DNA from: DAOUCP01 sp034432155
GTDB lineage: Bacteria; Chloroflexota; Anaerolineae; Epilineales; Epilineaceae
Direction: 5' to 3'
Length of the DNA stretch: 34,597 nt
NCBI GenBank assembly: GCA_034432155.1
Contig: DAOUCP010000003.1
Location: 1 to 34,597, forward strand
Shown: positions 22,482 through 31,447 of the stretch, piece by piece
Position numbering within the stretch: position 1 is the stretch's first letter
Layout of the letters: each line of letters starts with the position of its first letter
The notes under the pieces: generated by a model
The model's input: the letters and a program-made list of their open reading frames with translations, nothing else
Databases searched by the model: none
Told to the model about the DNA's origin: nothing
Program-made: the position numbers and the translations under genes

Positions 22482-24619
22482 GACGTCTCCTCCGTTCGCG
22501 TGAGCAGGACTCGCACGTCGACCGCGATGGCGCCCTGGCTCTGGTCGTATACCACAAGTGGATTCACCTCGATGTCGGAGATGCCCTGGCAGTGGGTCAA
22601 GACGCGCGCCACCCGCATCAAGCAGTCGGCAACGCACTCGATGTCCTTGGGATCCTCGCCCCGTACACCCAGCAGCAAGGGGTAGGTGCGAATGTCCTGC
22701 ATCATGGAGCGGATTTCCTGACGGTCCACCGGCAGGGCACGGAAAGCAACATCCTTCATGACTTCGACGTACACGCCCCCCAGACCGAACATGATCACCG
22801 GTCCCAGGGAGGCATCGCGCCGCGCCCCAAGAATCGTCTCGATGCCAGGCCGGACCATCTGACCGACCTCGACGCCCACGATGCGCGCTTTGGGGCGGTA
22901 ACGCCGGCTGCTGCGCAGGATCGCCTGGTAGGCGTCGATGAGCTCGTCGGGATCCTCCAGGTCGAGGGCCACACCTCCGGCATCGCTCTTATGCAAGATG
23001 TCCGGCGAGACCACCTTGAGCACGACCGGGTAGCCGATGGTCTCGGCATGTGCCAGGGCTTCCTGGAGGGTCCGCGCCACCAGGCTCTTCGGCGAAGCAA
23101 TGCCGGCGGCCGCCAAGAGCGCCTGTCCCTCCTGGGCAAGCAGGAAGCTGCGCCCCGCTTGCCGGGCCGCGGCCACCAGGCGCTCAATGGCTGGCACATC
23201 GATGTCCGCCGGATCGGCGGACGTCACATGCGGCCCGCTGACTTCGGTCCTCGTTAGGTGCCGGTAGTCGGCGAAATGGGTGCCCAGACAGGACACCGCA
23301 TCGTACACGTCGGTATAGATGGGCATGCCCGTTCGCTTGAGGGTCTCGATGGTCTGCTCGACGTCCGAGCCACCCAGAAACGAGAACACCGCCGGCTTGT
23401 GCCGCCGGTTGGCCGTGAACCGTGCCTCGAGGGCCTCGGGCAGCCTTTCCGCGGTAAGAATCGCCGTTTCGCAGCCCAGGATGACCAGAGCGTGGATGTC
23501 TGGATGGGCATACGCCGCTTCCACGGCTGCCCGATAGTCGTCCACCGTGGCTTGGCCCGTCAGGTCAATGGGATTCTTGGTGGAGCCGAAGGATGGCACC
23601 ACGCGACCAAAGGCCTCGCGGAGCAATGCCTGGTCGTCGAGAAGGCGCACGCCATACTTCTCGCAGGCGTCAGCGGCCAGGACGCCCATGCCGCCACCAT
23701 TGGTGATGATGACGGTATTCTCACCGCGGGGCAGCGGTGCGCTCGCCAGGTAGGCACACCAGTCCAAGGCGTCCTCGATGCTCTCGGCGCGATGCACACC
23801 GACCTGTCGCGCCACGTCGGAGAAGATCTCGTCGGCACCGGCCAGAGATCCGGTGTGGGAAGCGGCGGCCATGGCGCCGCGCTTCGAGCGACCCGACTTG
23901 ATCACCACAATGGGCTTCTTCAAGGCCGCCGTCTTCAGAGCGCGGACCAGTTTCTCCCCTTGCTTGATCCCCTCGATGTACAGCAGGATCACGTGGGTCC
24001 GGTCATTGGCCACCAGGTACGCAAGGAGATCGGCCTCGTCGATGTCCGCTTTGTTGCCCACCGAGACGATGGTGGACAGTCCGATGTTCTGGGCCTTCGT
24101 CTTGCCGATCATCGCCGCGCCCAGGGCGCCGCTCTGGCTCACGATGGCCACCGCGCCGGGCTGGATGTCGGCTGGCCCAAAGGTGGCGTTCAGGGGCGGC
24201 ATCGCCGAGTAGATGCCGAAGATGTTGGGACCTAGAACCCGCATGCCATGCTGGTGCGCGTACTCGACGAGCTGTCGCTCGTCGGCCAGGTTGCCCACTT
24301 CGGAGTAACCCGAGGTGATGATCGACAGGAACCGCACGCCGGCCGCGGCACAGCCTTCGACCGCCGCCATGACCGATGCCTTGGGGATGACGATGGTGGC
24401 CAGGTCGATCTCGGCCTGCACCCGCTCGATGGTGGGATAGACATCCCACCCGAGAATGGTGCCGCCCTTGGGATTGATGGGGTACACCGGCCCGGGGTAG
24501 CCGCTCGCCCGTATGTTGGCCAAGATCTTGTACCCCAGCTTCTCGGGATTGTGCGACGCACCAATCACTGCGGTGGCGCGCGGTTCGAAGAGGTATCGGA
24601 TGTCGGGCAGGGCGGTCAT
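22478..24619 (-). CDS. acdA: Acetate/acyl-CoA ligase (ADP-forming), fused alpha-beta subunits
   Basis: This is a 713-residue protein. Order of domains: CoA-binding (LFEPRATAVIGASHNPEKLG, ~8-135), succinyl-CoA-ligase-like flavodoxin domains (~145-460), then an ATP-grasp domain (~490-710; YPVVLKVVSPDILHKSDAGG). The phosphorylated active-site His is His255 in AAASHTGSLAGAD. The enzyme interconverts acyl-CoA, ADP and phosphate with the free acid, CoA and ATP in the cytosol, so it can make ATP from acetyl-CoA or activate acids. In several archaea the alpha and beta subunits are separate; here they are one chain. It overlaps both neighbours by four bases. The acyl chain specificity cannot be read from sequence. 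Confidence 0.93.
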   Translation of the reverse strand: MTALPDIRYLFEPRATAVIGASHNPEKLGYKILANIRASGYPGPVYPINPKGGTILGWDVYPTIERVQAEIDLATIVIPKASVMAAVEGCAAAGVRFLSIITSGYSEVGNLADERQLVEYAHQHGMRVLGPNIFGIYSAMPPLNATFGPADIQPGAVAIVSQSGALGAAMIGKTKAQNIGLSTIVSVGNKADIDEADLLAYLVANDRTHVILLYIEGIKQGEKLVRALKTAALKKPIVVIKSGRSKRGAMAAASHTGSLAGADEIFSDVARQVGVHRAESIEDALDWCAYLASAPLPRGENTVIITNGGGMGVLAADACEKYGVRLLDDQALLREAFGRVVPSFGSTKNPIDLTGQATVDDYRAAVEAAYAHPDIHALVILGCETAILTAERLPEALEARFTANRRHKPAVFSFLGGSDVEQTIETLKRTGMPIYTDVYDAVSCLGTHFADYRHLTRTEVSGPHVTSADPADIDVPAIERLVAAARQAGRSFLLAQEGQALLAAAGIASPKSLVARTLQEALAHAETIGYPVVLKVVSPDILHKSDAGGVALDLEDPDELIDAYQAILRSSRRYRPKARIVGVEVGQMVRPGIETILGARRDASLGPVIMFGLGGVYVEVMKDVAFRALPVDRQEIRSMMQDIRTYPLLLGVRGEDPKDIECVADCLMRVARVLTHCQGISDIEVNPLVVYDQSQGAIAVDVRVLLTRTEETS

Positions 24620-26532
24620 GCGGTTGAACCTCGGAACGACATCTTCAGCTCCAGTGTCTGTTGCCCGTCGTGACCACTCCGCGCAACGGTGTCGAAGCCC
24701 ATCTTCTCGAACACGCGGAGCATCGGTCGGTTGATCGCGAGCACCTCCGCGGTGAAACCCAGCAAACCCTGACGCTTGGCGATGGACGTCAGGTATTCGA
24801 GAATCGCCGTGCCAATCCCCCGATTCTGGTAGTCGTCCCGGACTACGAATGCTACCTCGGCCGTGTGCGTGGCTTCGTCAATGCCATATTGGCCAAGGGC
24901 TACCACCAGCTCCCGCTCGCCGCCCTCGAGCTGCACCGTGGCCAGGATGACCATCTCCTTCGTGTAGTCAATGACCACGAACTCCTGCAGCCGCTCATGC
25001 GGCATGTCCTTACGAGCCGAAATGAAGCGCCGGTACAGGCTCTCGTCGGACAGCGAGTAGAAGAGCTCCTTGAGCAGTGGTTCGTCGTCCAATCGCACCG
25101 GCCGCAGCAGGATTTCCAGGCCGGTCTTGGTGGTGCGGTACGTCTCCAGGTCGGCCGGGTAGTCCCCGCGCTTGCCGGGCACGAAGGCTTGGTCTTGGTA
25201 GATCAGCTTCAGCCGTTTGGCTTCGGCAACCAGCCAGGGCCGGTACTTGGGGTGGGCGATGCTGATGAGCGCCATCGCCCGCTCCCGCACGTTCCGACCG
25301 TGGAGGTAGGCAATGCCGTACTCGGTGACCACGTACTGGATGTCGCCGCGGATCAAGGTGGCGGATGCACCCTCTCGCAGGCAAGGCACGATTCGGGAGT
25401 CGCGATCCTGATTGGCCGTCGATGGCATCGCCAGAATGCACCTGCCCCGCGGCGCGAGCATGGCGCCGCGCATGAAGTCTGCCTGGCCACCAATGCCGCT
25501 AAAGAACGTATGACCGATGCTCTCCGCTGTGGCCTGGCCGGTCAGGTCGATCTCGAGGGCTGAGTTGATGGCCGTCATGTCGCGGTGCTGGGCGATCACC
25601 AGCGGGTTGTTCGTGTAGTCGATGGGCCGAAACTCAAACGCCGGGTTGTCACGCAGATACTCGTACGTCTCCGGCAAGCCCATGCAGAACGCGGCCACCG
25701 TCTTGCCGCGGTGGATGGACTTGCGGCTGTTCGTGACCACCCCAGCCTTCATCAGGTGGACGATCCCGTCCGAGACGAGCTCGGTATGCACGCCCAAGTC
25801 TTTCTTGCCCATAAGATGCGACATGATGGCGTTCGGGATTCCGCCGTAGCCGACTTGGATGGTGTCGCCGTCTTCGATGAGCTTGGCCACGTTCGTGCCG
25901 ATGCGATCGGTGACGTCGGTGTCCGGCACAGGTGGGAAGGTAAGCAAGTCCTCCTCGTGGAATACGGCATAGTCGACGTCGTCCATGTGGACGAATGTGT
26001 CGCCATGCACGCGTGGCATGCGGGGATTGATCTGAACCACCACGAGCGATGCGGCCTCGACGGCAGCCTTGACGATGTCGACGCTGAGGCCCAGGCTCAC
26101 GAAACCGTGAGCATCGGGCATCGAAACCTGGACCAAGGCGACATCGATCGTGACCAGGCCGCGCCGCATGAGGTCGGGCACGCGCGAGAGGAAGATGGGC
26201 GTGTAGTCGGCCAAGCCCTCGTTGACCGCCTTCCGGGTGCTGTTAGAGATAAAGAAGCTATTGTGCCGGAAGTTCGCCTTGAACTTCTCATCCGCGTAAG
26301 GCGCCAGACCGAGGGTCCAGACGTGGAATACCTCGGCGTCGAAGATGGCCTTGGGATGTTGCTCGACATAACGTATCAGAGCCTGGACGAGGTACTGGGG
26401 TTCGCCGCAGCCGGTACCGATGAAAATGCGATCCCCGCGGTGGATACGGGCGAAGATCTCGTGCTCGGGGCGGAATTTGTCGGGATAGCGGGCCGCCAGC
26501 TGAGCGGCCAGATCCGGTTGGGACATCGACAT
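24616..26532 (-). CDS. Acetyl-CoA hydrolase/CoA-transferase fused to a GNAT acetyltransferase domain
   Basis: This is a 638-residue protein. The start ATG 26532 is chosen because a promoter is found at 26559-26587 and the upstream in-frame starts precede it; ATG 26526 is possible too. Residues ~20-460 are a class I CoA-transferase of the acetyl-CoA hydrolase/4-hydroxybutyrate CoA-transferase family: GYGGIPNAIMSHLMGKK, GVHTELVSDGIVHLMKAG (Glu251 is the probable catalytic Glu that forms the CoA thioester) and VVTEYGIAYLHGRN. Residues ~470-638 are a GNAT domain (LRPVRLDDEPLLKELF; acetyl-CoA loop RDDYQNRGIGTAI). The fusion joins acyl-CoA exchange to N-acetylation. It heads the operon with AcdA and the P-loop/DRTGG protein. 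Confidence 0.92.
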   Translation of the reverse strand: MSMSQPDLAAQLAARYPDKFRPEHEIFARIHRGDRIFIGTGCGEPQYLVQALIRYVEQHPKAIFDAEVFHVWTLGLAPYADEKFKANFRHNSFFISNSTRKAVNEGLADYTPIFLSRVPDLMRRGLVTIDVALVQVSMPDAHGFVSLGLSVDIVKAAVEAASLVVVQINPRMPRVHGDTFVHMDDVDYAVFHEEDLLTFPPVPDTDVTDRIGTNVAKLIEDGDTIQVGYGGIPNAIMSHLMGKKDLGVHTELVSDGIVHLMKAGVVTNSRKSIHRGKTVAAFCMGLPETYEYLRDNPAFEFRPIDYTNNPLVIAQHRDMTAINSALEIDLTGQATAESIGHTFFSGIGGQADFMRGAMLAPRGRCILAMPSTANQDRDSRIVPCLREGASATLIRGDIQYVVTEYGIAYLHGRNVRERAMALISIAHPKYRPWLVAEAKRLKLIYQDQAFVPGKRGDYPADLETYRTTKTGLEILLRPVRLDDEPLLKELFYSLSDESLYRRFISARKDMPHERLQEFVVIDYTKEMVILATVQLEGGERELVVALGQYGIDEATHTAEVAFVVRDDYQNRGIGTAILEYLTSIAKRQGLLGFTAEVLAINRPMLRVFEKMGFDTVARSGHDGQQTLELKMSFRGSTA

Positions 26533-26558
26533 CTCGCAAGCGACGAGCTGGCCGCGGC

Positions 26559-26587
26559 AGTGTAGCATCGGCGCTCCGGCGCGCCAA
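26559..26587 (-). promoter_or_regulatory. Candidate promoter of the acyl-CoA operon
   Basis: On the minus strand TTGGCG (26587-26582) and TACACT (26564-26559) are 17 bases apart. Transcription would start near 26552, giving a ~20-base leader to ATG 26532 without a clear Shine-Dalgarno. Confidence 0.55.
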
Positions 26588-26631
26588 GCCGGGTCTGTGG
26601 ACACCTCCCGCTACCGTCCGGCCAACCGGTC

Positions 26632-26637
26632 TATAAT
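26632..26637 (+). promoter_or_regulatory. -10 box TATAAT before the GT-C type membrane protein gene
   Basis: A perfect TATAAT ends 11 bases before ATG 26649, so the leader would be about five bases. No TTG-type -35 is seen at 16-18 bases, so recognition would rest on the -10 or an activator. Confidence 0.45.
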
Positions 26638-26648
26638 CGCCCGCGCCG

Positions 26649-29054
26649 ATGGACCGGCGTGGACTCCCCGGGCACGACGAAGAGCTGCCGCTGGGCGCCG
26701 GCCTGCCAAGAGCCGGGTTGGTCGCCCTGGTGGCGGGGTACGTCGTGCTCGCCGCGGCCTACAATGTCGCGACCCCCGTGTTCGAGGCGGCCGATGAGCA
26801 CGGCCACTACTTCGTCGCCCAGCACATCGCCTGGCGCGGCGGCCTCCCCGTCCAGAGCACAGCGGCTGGCGATCCGCCGGCAGGTCCGTGGGAGCAAGAG
26901 GGCAGTCAACCACCGCTCTACTACTGGCTGGCGGCGCCCCTGGTGCGCCTGACGGGCGTGCAGCTGGCCGCCGAAGACCTCCGCTACAACCATCAGAACA
27001 CCATGGGCCAGCCGGCCCTGGTGGGCAACGAGAATCGGTTCATTCATCCGCCCCAACGCGAGGGTTGGCCGTGGCAGGGCTATGCCCTGGCGGTCCACCT
27101 CCTGCGGGCTCTCTCGACGCTCTTCGGACTGGCGGGCGTCCTGGCAGCGGCCTGGCTCGGCCGGCTGGCCTTCCCAGGTCGTGGGTGGTTGGCGCTGGCG
27201 GTCGGGGGGGTGATGGCGTTCAATCCCCAGTTCTTGCACGTCAGCGCTTCGGTATCCAACGACCCGGCTGTCACCGCCCTGGCGACCATCGGCCTGGCCG
27301 TGTTCCTGCGCTGGTGGCGCGAGCCGCGCCTCGTGTGGGCGGCAGCGCTGGGGGTGGTAGTGGCCCTGGCAGCTCTCGCCAAACTGAGCGGCCTAGCGCT
27401 CCTGCTCTTCGTGCTGGCAGGACTCGCGCTGCGTGGCCGTTATCGGCGACCGCTCGGCCCGACCGTCCAGGCAGCGATCATCGTCCTGGCCATAGTCGGA
27501 GCTCTGGCCGGCTGGTGGTACCTGCGCAATCAACGTCTGTACGGCTCCTGGACCGGGCTGGAGGTCATGCTCGGCGATCAGCTGCGCCGCCAGGTGCGCC
27601 TCGATCGTTGGCTGCGCGGTCTGCCGGCCGAATTGTGGGGCGTGTGGCTCTCCTACTGGGGGCTGTTCGGCTGGTTCACGGTGATGCTTCCGGCGTGGCT
27701 GTACGGCCTGTACTCGGGTCTGGCCGCGGGCGGCCTCCTAGGCACCCTGGCCGCCTGGCGACGTCGCGCCAGCTGGCCGGCCTGGCCGGTGGTCTGGCTG
27801 CTGGTTGCCTGGTGTGGGGCGATGATGATCAGCCTGCTCCGCTGGCTGGCGATGACCAAGGGTGGCACGGGACGCTTGCTGTTCCCCGCCAGTGGCGCGC
27901 TGGCGATGGTGGTGGTGCTCGGTTGGCGCCAGCTTGTGCCGCGGCCAACGGACCGCGCGCTGGCCTGGGGTCTCAACGGCAGCATGCTGGTGCTGGCAGG
28001 ACTGTCGCTGTGGGGCGTCCTACGAGCGGCGTACGCTTGGCCGCCGGTCATCCCGGAGTCCCAGGTGCCATCATCGGCCAGGGCCACCTCGCTCGTCTTT
28101 GGCGAGGGCCTGCGGCTGGTGGCAGTGGCAGCCCCAGACCGAGTTCGCGAGGGACAGCCGTTCGCGCTGACGCTGTACTGGCGCGTGATGACGCCTCTCC
28201 ACCGGGATGGCTACGTGGCCGTCCGCCTCGACCAGGCGGTGGCAGCGGACCGGCCCGAAGAACAGGGCTGGCGCTTGGTGGCTGGCCGCACCTGGCTCGC
28301 CTACCTGGCGCAGGGCGCCGCGCCCCCGGACCTGCTGGCAGCTGGACCCCAACTCTACGTCGATCGGCGCGTCGTGGTGGCTCCCGAGCTGGCGACGGCC
28401 GTATCAGTGCAGCGAGCCGAGCGCAAGATGCCGGCAAGCTACCGTTTGCCCGTGGTTGCCGAGCTGTCGGTTCACGTGTACGACATGACGGCCCGAGCCA
28501 GCTGGCCGAGCCGGGATGAGGAGGGCCGGCCGATTCCCCAGGGCTTCCGCGTTCCCATCGTCCTCGAGCCTCGCGGCGGGGCCGACCGTCGGGTGCCCTG
28601 CGCTGGTCCGCCAGTGGCGCGCTTCGCCAACGGAATGTCGCTCCATGTGCCGAACAGGAACGCAGCCGCGGGCGGTGCAGTGCGGCGACTCGAGCTGCAT
28701 CGTGGCGCGGAGGTAGCACTAGACGTTGCCTGGAGTGCGCAGCGGCCGCCGGGCGAGGAGCTCCATGCCTTCGTGCACCTCGTCCCCGACGCATCGCCAC
28801 CGGTCGCCCAAGGCGACGGACCGCCGGCCACCCACGGCCGCTATCCCACCTCGTACTGGTCGGCGAACGAATGCTTGCCGGCACGTCTCCGCGTGGTGAC
28901 ACCACGCGATGCGCCTGCCGGTACTCGGTACCGCATGCTGGTGGGCGTCTATCGGCCAGGCGAGCCCGCATCTCGGATCGCCGCAGTTCGCGCTGACGGC
29001 GCGGCGTGGCCTGAGGCGGCGGTGCACGTGGCCGATGTGTGGCTGACGCCATGA
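26649..29054 (+). CDS. GT-C/PMT-like multi-pass membrane glycosyltransferase with C-terminal soluble domain
   Basis: This is an 801-residue protein. After a short cytosolic N-terminus and a first helix (LVALVAGYVVLAAAYNVATP) the first outer loop holds the acidic pair Asp49-Glu50 in FEAADEHGHY, the place of the catalytic/metal acidic residue in GT-C enzymes. About ten more helices follow to ~residue 470 (WLALAVGGVMAFNPQFLHVS, ALGVVVALAALAKLSGLALL). The last ~330 residues are mostly soluble and beta-rich (DRVREGQPFALTLYWRVMTP, PGEELHAFVHLVPDASPPVA). GT39/GT83-type enzymes use polyprenyl-phosphate sugars to glycosylate lipids or proteins outside the membrane; the acceptor here is unknown. The stop overlaps the next start (ATGA, 29051-29054), so the two membrane proteins are coupled. 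The family call is by topology and the DE motif. Confidence 0.78.
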   Translation: MDRRGLPGHDEELPLGAGLPRAGLVALVAGYVVLAAAYNVATPVFEAADEHGHYFVAQHIAWRGGLPVQSTAAGDPPAGPWEQEGSQPPLYYWLAAPLVRLTGVQLAAEDLRYNHQNTMGQPALVGNENRFIHPPQREGWPWQGYALAVHLLRALSTLFGLAGVLAAAWLGRLAFPGRGWLALAVGGVMAFNPQFLHVSASVSNDPAVTALATIGLAVFLRWWREPRLVWAAALGVVVALAALAKLSGLALLLFVLAGLALRGRYRRPLGPTVQAAIIVLAIVGALAGWWYLRNQRLYGSWTGLEVMLGDQLRRQVRLDRWLRGLPAELWGVWLSYWGLFGWFTVMLPAWLYGLYSGLAAGGLLGTLAAWRRRASWPAWPVVWLLVAWCGAMMISLLRWLAMTKGGTGRLLFPASGALAMVVVLGWRQLVPRPTDRALAWGLNGSMLVLAGLSLWGVLRAAYAWPPVIPESQVPSSARATSLVFGEGLRLVAVAAPDRVREGQPFALTLYWRVMTPLHRDGYVAVRLDQAVAADRPEEQGWRLVAGRTWLAYLAQGAAPPDLLAAGPQLYVDRRVVVAPELATAVSVQRAERKMPASYRLPVVAELSVHVYDMTARASWPSRDEEGRPIPQGFRVPIVLEPRGGADRRVPCAGPPVARFANGMSLHVPNRNAAAGGAVRRLELHRGAEVALDVAWSAQRPPGEELHAFVHLVPDASPPVAQGDGPPATHGRYPTSYWSANECLPARLRVVTPRDAPAGTRYRMLVGVYRPGEPASRIAAVRADGAAWPEAAVHVADVWLTP

Positions 29055-31393
29055 GGCTGCGCCCACCTTCGGCGCGTGCATCCGCCCGGTCACTTGACGC
29101 CAGCCGGGATGCCGTGGCTCTCATAGCGCTGGCGTTGGTGGCGGTGGTGTTCTTCTGGCCGGTGCTCTTCGCCGGCCACTTTCTTCCCCTGGGCGGTGGC
29201 GACCTGGCTTCCTTCCTCTTCCCCATGTACCGCTTCATTGCCCGCGAGCTGCAAGGCGGCCACATCCCACTGTGGAATCCGCATCAGTATGCCGGCGCGC
29301 CGCTGGTGGGCGACAACCAGGCCGGGCTCTTCTATCCGCCAAACCTACTGCTCTTCCGACTCTGGCCCGACTTTCCGTATGCTGCCGTCGAGGGATTGGT
29401 GATCGCCCACGTGTGGTGGGCCGGGGCGGCTATGTACGGCATGCTGCGCGGCTGGTTTGCCTCGCGCCCTCTGACCCGCACGGCATGCCTCATTGGCGCG
29501 CTCGCGTTCATGCTCAACGACGTCTTCCTCACGCATCTCGGCAATCTGAATCTGAACGCGGCTCTGAGCTGGTTGCCACTCGCCTTGCTGGGCCTCCACC
29601 GCGCGATGGGATCGGCCAACAGGCGCGCCGCCGGCGCCTGGCTACTCGGCGCGGCCCTGGCGGTGACGTTCAGCCTGCTTGCTGGACACGGCCAGGCCAG
29701 CTTCCTGGTGGTTTTCTGCCTGGGGGTCTACGCCCTCCAGGCGGTGACGGTGCAGCGGCGCTGGCCAGCGCTGGCCTTCTGGCCGATGGTTGTCAGCCTG
29801 GGCTCGAGCCTCGCAGCGGTGAGCCTGTTGCCGACCGTGGCCCTGTTGCCGCTCACGGTGCGAGCAAACGTGTCGCCGGCCGAGCTGTCGCGATTCCATC
29901 TCCCTTGGCCGGCCGTCGTGGGCCTCCTGGCGCCGGGTCTGTTCGGGCGCGGCAGCCAGGCCTTCTGGGGCTGGTGGGAGCGGGTCGAAGTGGGATACAT
30001 GGGCGTCTTGCCATGGCTGCTCGCAGTCGTGGCCGTCGCCCGCCAGCCGCGACGCGTGGTGCTCTTTCCTTGCCTGCTCGTCTGTCTGGGCATGGTGCTG
30101 GCCCTCGGGCCCACGACCCTCGTCTATCGCGTTGTGATCAGCCCCTTCGGACTGCCCTTTCGCGCGCCGGCACGCTTCTTGGTGCTGCTGGACGCTGGGC
30201 TGGCGATGCTGACGGCGCTGGGTGCCGACTGGTTGTTGCGAAGTTGTCGGCCGCGGCTGGGGCGGCTCCTGGCCGGCGCCAGTGCCGGCACCGGCCTAGT
30301 GGTTGTTGGCCTGGTGGCCTGGGTGATGCACCTCGCTGTGGGGCACCCGGAGCGGCAGGGCCAGATGTGGGCGGCGGTTCTGGCGTTCGCCGGCCTCGCT
30401 GCGGTGAGCCTCGCCGGCCTCGCTGGGTGCCACTCGGGGCGTTTGGGCCGGCGGTGGCTGGCTGCGCTTTTCCTAGGGCTGCTGCTGGCCGACCTGGTCA
30501 CCCTCGGCAGCCGCGTTGAAGTCGATCGCCAGGATCCGACCGTCGGCTTCGCGCGCACCAAGGCTCTCGAGTACCTGCGTGCCCATGCCGGCCTGGATCG
30601 CATCGAGACGGCCACCGCGCTCTGGCAGCCGGGCGCGGCGCAGATCTACGGCTTGTATGCCATGGACGGGGTGTATAACCCGCTGGCACTCGGGATCTAT
30701 GCCTACTACCTGGATGGTTTGCGCTACCGCGGCTCAGCGGCATACGACCTGTTGGCCGCTCGCTACATCGTCGCCGCCAAGGGCGAGCCGCCGAGTGACC
30801 AGCCGGACATCCGTCCTGTCTTCGAGGACGATCCAGACGTCACGATTTATGAGAACGGCGGGGCGGTGCCCCATGCCCGCTATGTGTTCGGCAGCGAGGT
30901 GATCGGCGACGAAGCCAGGGCCTATGCCCGCCTGCACGAACCGGACCACAACCCCCTTCGGACGGTCGTGTTGCTCGAAGGGCAGGCGCGGGCCTGGTTG
31001 CCGGGAGCGGCGCGCATCCAAGGACTGGCGTACGGCGCCAACGAGGTTTCCGTGCGTGTGGTCAGCGATCGGCCGGGTTACCTCGTGCTCAGCGATGTCT
31101 TCCATCCCGGCTGGGGAGCGACTGTGGATGGCCAGCCGGTCCGAATCCTGCGCGCCGACTTCGCCTTTCGGGCGGTTGCCGTCCCGGCCGGTCAACACGT
31201 TGTTCGCATGTGGTTCGATCCGCCGGGATGGCGCCTTGGTGCCTTGTGGACAGCACTCACCCTGACGGTGCTGGCCGCGAGCGCGGTTTGGCTGGCTCGT
31301 GGGCACGTTCTCGATGCCAGTGGAGCTTCGCCCGCAGTCGCCAGAGGCCATTGTCGCTCCGACATGGCGGGTCTACAATCACCCCAAGATTAG
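29051..31393 (+). CDS. YfhO-family multi-pass membrane protein
   Basis: This is a 780-residue protein. ATG 29051 overlaps the previous stop and is preferred to an in-frame GTG twelve bases earlier. The first helix (AVALIALALVAVVFFWPVLF) leads to the family motif region GGGDLASFLFPMYRFIAREL, then IPLWNPHQYAGAPLVGDNQA and GLFYPPNLLLFRLWP. Ten or more helices follow. The C-terminal part is a soluble beta domain, ending with GYLVLSDVFHPGWGATVDGQ and VPAGQHVVRMWFDPPG before a final helix; this is the classical YfhO ending. YfhO proteins are GT-C-fold membrane proteins; in firmicutes one takes part in glycosylating lipoteichoic acid. The substrate here is unknown. A promoter for the next gene lies inside its last 45 bases. 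Confidence 0.85.
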   Translation: MRLRPPSARASARSLDASRDAVALIALALVAVVFFWPVLFAGHFLPLGGGDLASFLFPMYRFIARELQGGHIPLWNPHQYAGAPLVGDNQAGLFYPPNLLLFRLWPDFPYAAVEGLVIAHVWWAGAAMYGMLRGWFASRPLTRTACLIGALAFMLNDVFLTHLGNLNLNAALSWLPLALLGLHRAMGSANRRAAGAWLLGAALAVTFSLLAGHGQASFLVVFCLGVYALQAVTVQRRWPALAFWPMVVSLGSSLAAVSLLPTVALLPLTVRANVSPAELSRFHLPWPAVVGLLAPGLFGRGSQAFWGWWERVEVGYMGVLPWLLAVVAVARQPRRVVLFPCLLVCLGMVLALGPTTLVYRVVISPFGLPFRAPARFLVLLDAGLAMLTALGADWLLRSCRPRLGRLLAGASAGTGLVVVGLVAWVMHLAVGHPERQGQMWAAVLAFAGLAAVSLAGLAGCHSGRLGRRWLAALFLGLLLADLVTLGSRVEVDRQDPTVGFARTKALEYLRAHAGLDRIETATALWQPGAAQIYGLYAMDGVYNPLALGIYAYYLDGLRYRGSAAYDLLAARYIVAAKGEPPSDQPDIRPVFEDDPDVTIYENGGAVPHARYVFGSEVIGDEARAYARLHEPDHNPLRTVVLLEGQARAWLPGAARIQGLAYGANEVSVRVVSDRPGYLVLSDVFHPGWGATVDGQPVRILRADFAFRAVAVPAGQHVVRMWFDPPGWRLGALWTALTLTVLAASAVWLARGHVLDASGASPAVARGHCRSDMAGLQSPQD
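31351..31379 (+). promoter_or_regulatory. Candidate promoter of the large vWA protein gene
   Basis: TTGTCG (31351-31356) and TACAAT (31374-31379) are 17 bases apart, inside the 3' end of the YfhO gene. Transcription would begin near 31386, giving a ~60-base leader with the Shine-Dalgarno GGGAAGG (31435-31441) six bases before ATG 31448. Confidence 0.6.
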
Positions 31394-31447
31394 CAAGGCG
31401 TCGATCCGGGCGCGACTCGCCTTGGTGAGTGGCAGGGAAGGGCAGCC

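Noticed and set aside
25585..26565. Open frame of ~326 codons on the plus strand inside the CoA-transferase gene
   Set aside because: Antisense mirror of a well-conserved enzyme; no Shine-Dalgarno, no recognisable motif.
28048..29265. Minus-strand open frame of ~405 codons across the end of the GT-C gene
   Set aside because: Arg/Pro-rich low-complexity translation, spans the junction of two real genes, no start signals.
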